Positions 1 to 4,794 of a stretch of DNA of 5,563 nt are shown here, in pieces. Every line of letters starts with the position of its first letter. Position 1 is the stretch's first letter. Source of the DNA: JBCDIQ01 sp039024295 (lineage in GTDB: Bacteria; Bacteroidota; Bacteroidia; J057); NCBI GenBank assembly GCA_039024295.1, contig JBCDIQ010000374.1, positions 1 to 5,563 of the forward strand. The letters run 5' to 3'. Both the position numbers and the translations under genes were made by a program. Under the pieces are notes generated by a model. That model saw nothing but the letters and a program-made list of their open reading frames with translations, did no database searches and had not been told where the DNA came from.

Positions 1-346
1 CTTGGTGCCTATTGTCCCTCCAAAGCCGAACACCACCCTCGAATTTACCGAAACCATTGGCAGGTTATACTTTGACAAAAAGAACCATAAAAATCTGGCT
101 GAGAAGAAGATAAAGGTATTCCTGGAATACATTCGTTCGCACTATTTCCTTGACACCCAACATTTGGATGAAGATTTCCTGCAGGCTCTGTCCAAAAAGA
201 CGGCAATGGAAAAAGGACGGCTTAAAGCCTTGGTTCATTTAATTACCCGCGTGAGAAACAGCAGAAACTTTGGTGAGTCTGACCTGATAGAACTTAATGC
301 CGAAATTGAACGGTTCCACCAGCGGGTTCACGAAAAAAACAGCTGA
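1..346 (+). CDS. DUF4350 family protein, C-terminal fragment (5' end outside window)
   Basis: The reading frame is open from the left edge, so the gene is truncated and its true start lies outside; the TTG at base 2 is not a credible start. About 115 residues are visible. The conserved part is near the left end: a NTTLEF stretch followed by ETIGRLYF, KKNHKNLAEKKI and FLEYIRSHY. This resembles the cytoplasmic tail of DUF4350 proteins of Bacteroidota, which usually have an N-terminal membrane segment and a periplasmic domain, neither of which can be seen here. The remainder is charged and helical, with no membrane segment. It ends in TGA, 18 bases before the MoxR gene, so the two are very likely co-transcribed. 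DUF4350 genes commonly sit beside moxR in this phylum, which supports the call. The biochemical function is unknown; a role with MoxR in envelope protein assembly is inference from position. Confidence 0.75.
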   Translation, partial: LVPIVPPKPNTTLEFTETIGRLYFDKKNHKNLAEKKIKVFLEYIRSHYFLDTQHLDEDFLQALSKKTAMEKGRLKALVHLITRVRNSRNFGESDLIELNAEIERFHQRVHEKNS

Positions 347-364
347 CCTCTACCCATCTGATTT

Positions 365-1366
365 ATGGACATTGAACAACCTTCCTCCACTCCCTCTGCT
401 TCTTTTGAGCCACGACAAAACCTGACAGCTCTCAATGAAGCCACACAAAGAGTTCGCTCAGAAATTGGTAAAATCATTGTCGGGCAATCAAAAATGATTG
501 ACCTGCTATTGGCAGCGATCCTATCAGATGGCCATATTTTAATTGAAGGGGTACCGGGAGTGGCCAAAACCCTGGCAGCAAAACTGCTGGCTAGAAGCCT
601 TTCCGTCTCCTTCTCCCGCTTACAATTTACCCCAGACCTGATGCCATCAGATGTCTTAGGGACATCAGTTTTCAATGCCAAAACGACAGAGTTTGAATTT
701 CGCAAGGGACCTATTTTTGCTAACCTCGTCCTTATAGATGAAATCAACCGGGCACCGGCAAAGACACAAGCCGCCTTGTTTGAATCCATGGAAGAACGGC
801 AGGTCACCATTGACGGCACCAGCTATCCATTGAATCCCCCTTTTCTAGTAGTAGCTACCCAGAATCCCATTGAGCAGGAAGGTACCTATCGGCTGCCAGA
901 AGCTCAGCTAGACCGATTTTTGTTCAAAATCAATGTGCATTATCCCAGCCAGGAGGATGAAATCAATATGCTTACCGGCTTTCATGCACGTGAGGGGAAA
1001 AATGACCTGAGCCTGATTCAGCCTGTTCTTTCGGCAGAAGAGGTGTCTGCTTTCCAGGACCAGGTGAGGAAACTCCACATTTCTCCCGGTATTATCTCCT
1101 ACATCGTAGAGTTGGTAAACAGTACGCGAAATAACCGCGACTTGTACCTGGGGGCCTCCCCCAGGGCATCTATCAACCTGATGTCTGGTGCCAAAGCCAT
1201 TGCAGCCATGCGAGGACGTGATTTTGTGACGCCTGAGGACGTACAATATGTATCCGGCCCTATCCTTGAGCACCGGGTGGTGCTGACTCCAGAAAAGGAA
1301 ATGGAGGGTGGAACAGCAGAAGAAGTGATCCGACAGATCGTTGCCAGTGTAGAAGTTCCTCGCTAA
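365..1366 (+). CDS. MoxR-family AAA+ ATPase
   Basis: This is a complete 333-residue protein of the usual MoxR length. ATP-binding and hydrolysis motifs appear in order: Walker A GVPGVAKT at residues 62-69, Walker B LVLIDEINR at 121-129, sensor 1 within VVATQNP at 162-168, the LPEAQLDRF segment with the likely arginine finger at 177-185, and sensor 2 within GASPRAS at 263-269. A lid domain follows to the C-terminus. The first 20 residues are Ser/Pro-rich and probably disordered. There is no signal peptide or membrane segment, so it should act in the cytoplasm as an oligomeric ring. MoxR proteins are thought to be chaperone-like ATPases that help metal insertion or assembly of partner proteins, often with DUF58 or von Willebrand factor A proteins. 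The ATG at 365 lies 18 bases after the DUF4350 stop; no Shine-Dalgarno sequence is apparent. No DUF58 gene follows, although one is usual. The family call is firm; the specific client is unknown. Confidence 0.95.
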   Translation: MDIEQPSSTPSASFEPRQNLTALNEATQRVRSEIGKIIVGQSKMIDLLLAAILSDGHILIEGVPGVAKTLAAKLLARSLSVSFSRLQFTPDLMPSDVLGTSVFNAKTTEFEFRKGPIFANLVLIDEINRAPAKTQAALFESMEERQVTIDGTSYPLNPPFLVVATQNPIEQEGTYRLPEAQLDRFLFKINVHYPSQEDEINMLTGFHAREGKNDLSLIQPVLSAEEVSAFQDQVRKLHISPGIISYIVELVNSTRNNRDLYLGASPRASINLMSGAKAIAAMRGRDFVTPEDVQYVSGPILEHRVVLTPEKEMEGGTAEEVIRQIVASVEVPR

Positions 1367-1492
1367 TCCTAATGGCCCAGCGTAAGAATCCATCCGGAAT
1401 CCTTTAAGGCTTTTTGGGGATTTGTTGTATGTTGGCAACGAAATTGCTTCAAACAAAGGCCCCCATTTGGGGTTAAATGTCCAAATAGCGAA
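1367..1492. other. Intergenic gap after MoxR, no convincing signal
   Basis: These 126 bases separate the MoxR stop from the DUF2452 start. I see only short self-complementary stretches: CCCCA-TT-TGGGG at 1461-1472, AATCC/GGATT at 1398-1402 and 1418-1422, and GCAA/TTGC near 1435-1447. None has both a strong stem and a following T-run, so no terminator is called. The sequence TATGTTGG at 1428-1435 resembles the Bacteroidota -7 element TAnnTTTG, but no -33 element lies at a suitable distance. No small ORF stands out. Confidence 0.5.
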
Positions 1493-1966
1493 ATGGTGAA
1501 GAAAGAAACACAGGAAGAGCAGCCCTTTGTAAATCCAATAGACAAAGATAAAGTAGCCGAGAACCCCGGCTTGCTCCCTTATGCCCACACGGCAGGAGGA
1601 GCCATCGTAAAGCCTGAGGACAAAGGCAAAATCAAAGGACGTGCCCTTGCCGCTATGGAAGGGCAGACAGAAATGCAAATGGACCAGATCAAAGAGCAGA
1701 TTCAGTTGCTCGCCGATCAGGCCCACAAGCTCCAGCGCCGGAAGGAACTATCCGCCCAAATTTACCTGGCTGATATGGGATTCGAACCCCTCATCAACCA
1801 TGTGTACCACGTCTACCGCCGAAAAAGCGGCGAAATGACCCTTTCCATGGTCGCCCCCCAGGAATGGGGAAGGTCTATGCCTTTTGAGTCATACGTGGCT
1901 ACTGCACGCCTCATGGCAGATCATACGTGGGAAGTGCTCGAAGACAATGAGGGATTGAGGGAATAG
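1493..1966 (+). CDS. DUF2452 domain-containing protein
   Basis: This is a complete 157-residue protein, acidic and charged, without signal peptide or membrane segment, so presumably cytoplasmic. The family signature runs from about residue 14: NPIDKDKVAENPGLLPYAHT (14-33), then KPEDKGKIKGRALAAM (40-55). A helical, probably coiled-coil stretch rich in Gln, Glu and Lys follows (about 57-88), then IYLADMGFEPLINHVYHVYRR (90-110). The C-terminal part contains SMVAPQEWG (118-126). The family is widespread in Bacteroidota and related proteins occur in eukaryotes (the human C1orf50 type); no biochemical activity is established to my knowledge. The ATG at 1493 is preferred because the conserved block begins 13 residues later. 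Its leader is A-rich and has no clear Shine-Dalgarno sequence. The TAG stop at 1964-1966 is also the start of a 7-base repeat array. It is separated from MoxR by 126 bases, so it is probably an independent transcript. Confidence 0.9.
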   Translation: MVKKETQEEQPFVNPIDKDKVAENPGLLPYAHTAGGAIVKPEDKGKIKGRALAAMEGQTEMQMDQIKEQIQLLADQAHKLQRRKELSAQIYLADMGFEPLINHVYHVYRRKSGEMTLSMVAPQEWGRSMPFESYVATARLMADHTWEVLEDNEGLRE

Positions 1967-2019
1967 CTTTTAGGTGTTAGCTGGTAGGTGTTAGGTATTG
2001 GCTATTAGGTGTTATCGGG
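1964..2019 (+). repeat. Degenerate heptamer tandem array, left arm (consensus TAGGTGT)
   Basis: Eight contiguous 7-base units lie in register. Exact TAGGTGT occurs at 1971, 1985 and 2006, spaced 14 and 21 bases apart, which are multiples of seven. Intervening units are diverged: TAGCTTT at 1964 (5 of 7 match), TAGCTGG at 1978 (5 of 7), TAGGTAT at 1992 (6 of 7), TGGCTAT at 1999 (4 of 7) and a barely recognisable TATCGGG at 2013 (3 of 7). The first unit begins with the TAG stop codon of the DUF2452 gene. It faces a related array on the opposite strand at 2052-2093. The periodicity is seen directly; origin by slippage or spread of a repeat family is inference. Confidence 0.85.
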
Positions 2020-2090
2020 TTGACCAGTAAGTCTAAAAGGAGCAGTTTACCGTAACTGAAACCTATCGCCTAAAACTTTACACCTAAGAC
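1967..2090. terminator. Possible bidirectional terminator formed by the inverted heptamer arrays
   Basis: This is the whole interval between two convergent genes. The outermost arms pair best: 1964-1977 against 2080-2093 matches 12 of 14 bases, and units at 1985-1998 against 2059-2072 match 11 of 14, with weak pairing between. An imperfect long hairpin at the end of both transcripts could stop transcription or protect the 3' ends from either side. There is no long T-run typical of a strong intrinsic terminator, so the terminator role is inference from position and symmetry only. Confidence 0.35.
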
Positions 2091-2093
2091 CTA
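2052..2093 (-). repeat. Degenerate heptamer tandem array, right arm (opposite orientation)
   Basis: Read on the minus strand from 2093 downwards, the sequence again falls into 7-base units related to TAGGTGT. They are TAGGTCT (2093-2087), TAGGTGT (2086-2080), a diverged AAAGTTT (2079-2073), TAGGCGA (2072-2066), TAGGTTT (2065-2059) and a doubtful CAGTTAC (2058-2052). The first unit starts with the TAG stop codon of the LCIB-like gene, mirroring the other arm. Because the two arms are inverted copies, the transcript or single-stranded DNA could form a long imperfect stem-loop with 2020-2051 as the loop. Confidence 0.75.
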
Positions 2094-2798
2094 AATTTCC
2101 ACTACCTCAAAATTCCGGACATCAAAAAAGTCATCTAAGCCTGCACTGGTATTGATGATGATACCGCCTAGCATGGCGATTTTATCAACTTTGAAACTCC
2201 CTTTTGAAGCCTCCACCAAATCATAAATTTGCTTGTGAATCACTTCATAAGTTGCTGAGGTGATTTCCTTTGCAGGTTCTTTAGAAGCTAAAATTTCCTC
2301 CTTGTAGGGAACGAGGCTTTCTTCCAATTTCATTTGCTGGTAATCCGCATCCGTAACGGTAGGTTCGTATTTAGGATTTTCCTGAAAACGACGCATGGCC
2401 AGCATCAATGCCCCACAAGAACTGGTTGCTTTGTCCTGTCTTGGGCGATACATCTTCCCGAGTTCGCCGTCCATGGTAATTCCAATATGGGGGCCGTAAA
2501 AAATAAAGGCAGAACCTCCATCGGGGATGTGGCTGGCATAGGCACCCATACCGGTCATGCCAGCGAACGGCAGCCCACCGAGACCTCCCATAATAAAAGG
2601 TCCAAACAGAACATTGAAAAAGGAAGTTGAAGGAATATTGATGTCATCTGAGCACAGCGAAGTGGCAAGTAGCATCTTGGAAATATCGATGTCGTAGTCA
2701 TTCTGCATCTTACCAAGGTACTTGATCGAAAGATCCTTGCTGTCGAGTGCTTTTGGATAATGAGCTTTGATTTGCTGTGCAATATATCGTTGGTACAT
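2091..2798 (-). CDS. LCIB/C-type beta-carbonic-anhydrase-like protein
   Basis: This is a complete 235-residue protein without signal peptide or membrane helix. It carries the landmarks of the LCIB/C family, first known from algal limiting-CO2-inducible proteins and shown structurally to be a divergent group of beta-carbonic anhydrases. These are SLCSDDIN (residues 47-54), FGPFIMGGLGGLPFAGMTG (65-83), HIPDGG (90-95), YGPHIGI (101-107) and SSCGAL (126-131). Probable zinc ligands are Cys49, Cys128 and a histidine (His90 or His104), with Asp51 as the accompanying acidic residue; exact assignment needs a structural alignment. The expected reaction is reversible hydration of CO2 to bicarbonate. The C-terminal region (140-235) is more variable and contains a VDKIAMLGGIIINTS strand near 204-218. 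ATG at 2798 is the first start, in an A/T-rich leader without Shine-Dalgarno. It converges with the DUF2452 gene and diverges from the DUF427 gene, so it is monocistronic. Family call good; activity inferred. Confidence 0.85.
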   Translation of the reverse strand: MYQRYIAQQIKAHYPKALDSKDLSIKYLGKMQNDYDIDISKMLLATSLCSDDINIPSTSFFNVLFGPFIMGGLGGLPFAGMTGMGAYASHIPDGGSAFIFYGPHIGITMDGELGKMYRPRQDKATSSCGALMLAMRRFQENPKYEPTVTDADYQQMKLEESLVPYKEEILASKEPAKEITSATYEVIHKQIYDLVEASKGSFKVDKIAMLGGIIINTSAGLDDFFDVRNFEVVEI

Positions 2799-2906
2799 AG
2801 CTGAGGTTTTTGAAAAATGAGTATTGCTACCAATTTACCAAACAATTTTTTTCAAAGGCAACTAACCAATTGCTATCAGGCCAGTTTTTTATGAAAAAAT
2901 CTACAT
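2799..2906. promoter_or_regulatory. Divergent promoter region between LCIB-like and DUF427 genes
   Basis: This AT-rich 108-base interval separates two start codons facing away from each other, so both promoters should lie here. It contains short A and T runs near 2845-2852 and 2885-2898. I see no long palindrome that would mark a shared operator. A candidate promoter for the minus-strand gene is listed separately; none stands out for the + strand gene. Confidence 0.55.
2830..2861 (-). promoter_or_regulatory. Candidate Bacteroidota-type promoter for the LCIB-like gene
   Basis: On the minus strand, TTG (2861-2859) is followed after 21 bases by TAAATTGG (2837-2830). This approximates the Bacteroidota -33 TTG / -7 TAnnTTTG pattern with an acceptable spacer. 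It would place the transcript start roughly 25 bases before the ATG at 2798. The -7 element has one mismatch and the -33 element is short, so chance occurrence in AT-rich DNA is possible. Confidence 0.3.
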
Positions 2907-3407
2907 ATGTCTATAAAACCAATCAAACCCGGCCCTGGACAGGAGTCAGTTTGGGATTATCCGCGCCCTCCACTGCTTCAACCCGTGAGCCGTCATATCC
3001 GGATTGAACACCAGGGACACCTGATCGCTGACACCAATCGTGCCTACCGGGTGCTGGAAACCAGCCATCCGCCTGTATACTATTTGCCACCCGAAGACCT
3101 AAAGATGGAATGGCTCCAACGGGTCCCTGCTAAGCAATCCTTTTGCGAATGGAAAGGCATGGCACATTACTACCGGCTGGTGCTACCTAATGGCACCACC
3201 ATTGAAGACCTCGCCTGGGCATATGAAACTCCAACCCCTGCATTTAACAACATCCGAAACTACCTGGCATTCTACGCCCAGAAATTGGATGCTTGCTATG
3301 TGGGAGATGAACAAGTCACCCCTCAACCAGGCGGATTTTATGGAGGATGGGTCACTTCGGATGTCGTGGGTCCGTTCAAAGGGGTGCCTGGAAGCTGGGG
3401 CTGGTAG
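2907..3407 (+). CDS. DUF427 (PF04248) domain-containing protein
   Basis: This is a complete 166-residue protein covering one DUF427 domain, with no signal peptide or membrane segment. Family hallmarks run nearly end to end: VWDYPRPP (residues 15-22), the strand IADTNRAYRVLETSHPPVYYLP (40-61), FCEWKGMAHYY (79-89), EDLAWAYETPTPAF (100-113), YLAFYAQKLDACYV (119-132) and the C-terminal PQPGGFYGGWVTSDVVGPFKG (139-159). These conserved aromatic, His, Cys and Trp residues suggest a small-molecule or cofactor pocket, but no reaction is established for the family. The older Pfam label implying a nucleotidyltransferase is not supported by any motif I can see. The ATG at 2907 is chosen because the family match starts by residue 15; an upstream ATG at 2891 is out of frame. 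The gene ends one base from the stop of the opposing serine hydrolase gene, so there is no room for a separate terminator. Confidence 0.9.
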   Translation: MSIKPIKPGPGQESVWDYPRPPLLQPVSRHIRIEHQGHLIADTNRAYRVLETSHPPVYYLPPEDLKMEWLQRVPAKQSFCEWKGMAHYYRLVLPNGTTIEDLAWAYETPTPAFNNIRNYLAFYAQKLDACYVGDEQVTPQPGGFYGGWVTSDVVGPFKGVPGSWGW

Positions 3408-3408
3408 G

Positions 3409-4740
3409 CTACTCTTTCCGGGTAAATACGAAGTTTCCCCCTTGGCGTAGCTCGACGGTTTGGGCTGGCTTTCCCACTTCAACCGAACCAAACTCGAGCA
3501 CTAATGCTACACGGTCATAGCGAAAAAGTCGGTCTCCATACGCTTTCAAGGCGACCTTGCCTTGGCCGGTAGGTTCAAGCATTAGCTGGCCATCTTCGAC
3601 AGTGAACACCAAATCGAATGGCAAGGCATCTGCTGTAAAAGTGCCAACAAAAGCTTCCAGTTGTGAAACCGGAAGGGAAATCGGTTCAAAAGCTGGTAGG
3701 TTAACGGGCTGTCCCAATTTGGCAGCTACGAGGTTGTTGACTATTTCTGTCATGCCAGTTGCCACTCCATTTCCGCAAAAGGCAATGGTCAGCTTTTTTT
3801 CTGGAAAATGAACGAGCATTGCCTGGAATCCATCTATCCCTCCGGTATGCCCAATTGCGGTATCTCCTTTATAGATGTATTGAAACAGCCCTAATCCATA
3901 GCCTTCTTCAAAGGTCTGCATGGTTTCAAGACTTTTGGAAGAAAGCATTTTTCCATCAAACACCCCTTCTGCAAATCGGCATAAATCAGCGGGCGTAGAA
4001 AATACCGAGCCAGCCCCTAATGCAATGGAAGGATGGGTTTCGGGATGTTGCTGCCAAGTGGTGTCATTTAACTTAAAAGAGAACGCTCGGTTTTCCTCGA
4101 CGCTCCCAGTGAGACCTATCTGGGTACGGGAAAGCCCAAGCGGTTGTGCAATCCGCTCATCCAAGAGTTCTGAATATTCCTCACCTGTCACCTTTTCGAG
4201 GATATAGCTCAATAATACGTAGTTGGTGTTGCTGTATTTATGCTGAGTTCCCGGAGAAAATTCCGCTTGGTAGGTAGAAAAGGTCTTGAGAAATTCCGCT
4301 TGGGACCGGGGCTGGGTGTAATAGAGCTGGAACACAGGGTCAGCCGTGAAATTGTGCAGGCCACTGCTGTGGTTGAGCAACTGTCGAATGGTGATGCTGT
4401 CTCCTTTTGGCAGGCCAGGAAAAAACTGTTCTAAGGTATCATCCAAGCTAAGTTTCCCTTGCTCCACTCGTTGAAGCACCATCGTACTGGTGAACACCTT
4501 GCTGATTGAGCCGATTCCGTAGGCAGTTTCAGAGTCCGAGGGTACTTTTTGATCTGATACATCGGCCCGATATCCTAAAGATCGCTGGTAGGTGAGCCTA
4601 CCGGCCTCCATCACAGCCACCGATGCCATTAACTGGCCGGATTTATCGTAGTGGGATAAGACACTGTCTATGCTAATGGATTGGGAAAATCCAGCAATGG
4701 GAAACAGTATAGCTAGGAATAGGGAAAGGTTGTTATACAT
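3409..4740 (-). CDS. Exported serine hydrolase, beta-lactamase class C / penicillin-binding-protein-like family
   Basis: This is a complete 443-residue protein. Residues 1-19 form a signal peptide with a hydrophobic core and likely cleavage after Ser19 (GFS/QS), so it is exported to the periplasm or beyond. The catalytic domain spans about 24-345. The nucleophile motif is SISK (78-81, Ser78 and Lys81), the second motif is YSN (169-171), and HTG (298-300) stands in the KTG position. Other family segments are YGIGSISKVFT (74-84), LLNHSSGL (121-128) and GAGSVFSTPADLCRFAEG (242-259). About residues 355-440 form a beta-rich C-terminal domain like those found after many Bacteroidota serine hydrolases. 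Members include D-aminopeptidases, esterases and peptidoglycan-related enzymes; the HTG triad makes a true antibiotic-degrading beta-lactamase less likely, and the substrate cannot be read from sequence. It lies 54 bases downstream of murB on the same strand and may share its transcript. The start lies within a potential hairpin and has no Shine-Dalgarno sequence. Confidence 0.9.
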   Translation of the reverse strand: MYNNLSLFLAILFPIAGFSQSISIDSVLSHYDKSGQLMASVAVMEAGRLTYQRSLGYRADVSDQKVPSDSETAYGIGSISKVFTSTMVLQRVEQGKLSLDDTLEQFFPGLPKGDSITIRQLLNHSSGLHNFTADPVFQLYYTQPRSQAEFLKTFSTYQAEFSPGTQHKYSNTNYVLLSYILEKVTGEEYSELLDERIAQPLGLSRTQIGLTGSVEENRAFSFKLNDTTWQQHPETHPSIALGAGSVFSTPADLCRFAEGVFDGKMLSSKSLETMQTFEEGYGLGLFQYIYKGDTAIGHTGGIDGFQAMLVHFPEKKLTIAFCGNGVATGMTEIVNNLVAAKLGQPVNLPAFEPISLPVSQLEAFVGTFTADALPFDLVFTVEDGQLMLEPTGQGKVALKAYGDRLFRYDRVALVLEFGSVEVGKPAQTVELRQGGNFVFTRKE

Positions 4741-4775
4741 GGGTTTTTCAGACTTTCAATAAAAGTCGTACCCAT
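4739..4775 (-). promoter_or_regulatory. Inverted repeat covering the serine hydrolase start codon
   Basis: Two nested perfect inverted repeats lie immediately before the gene. The inner stem is GACTTT (4751-4756) with AAAGTC (4762-4767) around a 5-base loop. The outer stem is ATGGGT (4739-4744) with ACCCAT (4770-4775). An asymmetric internal loop of 6 and 2 bases separates them. In the mRNA the outer stem includes the first two bases of the AUG at 4740-4738, so folding would hinder initiation. There is no T-run, so it is not a typical terminator for murB. The repeat is seen directly; a regulatory role is inference. Confidence 0.4.
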
Positions 4776-4794
4776 CGCCCTTAACTTACACTGG

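Noticed and set aside
1428..1435. TATGTTGG as a promoter -7 element for DUF2452
   Set aside because: It resembles TAnnTTTG, but no TTG or TTTG lies at the usual upstream spacing; the match is too weak alone.
1461..1472. CCCCA-TT-TGGGG palindrome before the DUF2452 gene as a terminator
   Set aside because: The stem is only 5 bp with a 2-base loop, and no T-run follows it, so it does not meet the pattern of an intrinsic terminator.
908..1726. Long minus-strand open frame of 272 codons overlapping MoxR and DUF2452
   Set aside because: It lies antisense to two clearly identified genes and spans the gap between them. Its translation is rich in Cys, His, Phe and Trp and resembles no family I recognise, so it is a shadow of the coding strand.
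3183..3491. Minus-strand frame across the DUF427/serine hydrolase junction
   Set aside because: It overlaps the 3' ends of both well-supported genes, has no recognisable domain and no separate start signals.
3691..3703. Copy of AGCTGGTAGGT shared with the heptamer array at 1979-1989
   Set aside because: It lies within the serine hydrolase coding sequence, has no 7-base periodicity around it, and similar CTGGTAGG strings recur by chance from codon use.
3409..4740. Antibiotic-resistance beta-lactamase
   Set aside because: The fold and SxxK/YxN motifs match, but the third motif is HTG and there is an additional C-terminal beta-rich domain, which fits the broad serine hydrolase family better than a dedicated AmpC enzyme.
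4717..4775. Short upstream reading frame on the minus strand starting at ATG 4775 and overlapping the serine hydrolase start out of frame
   Set aside because: About 19 codons with no ribosome binding site; its ATG lies inside the inverted repeat. A leader peptide is conceivable, but nothing beyond the frame supports it.
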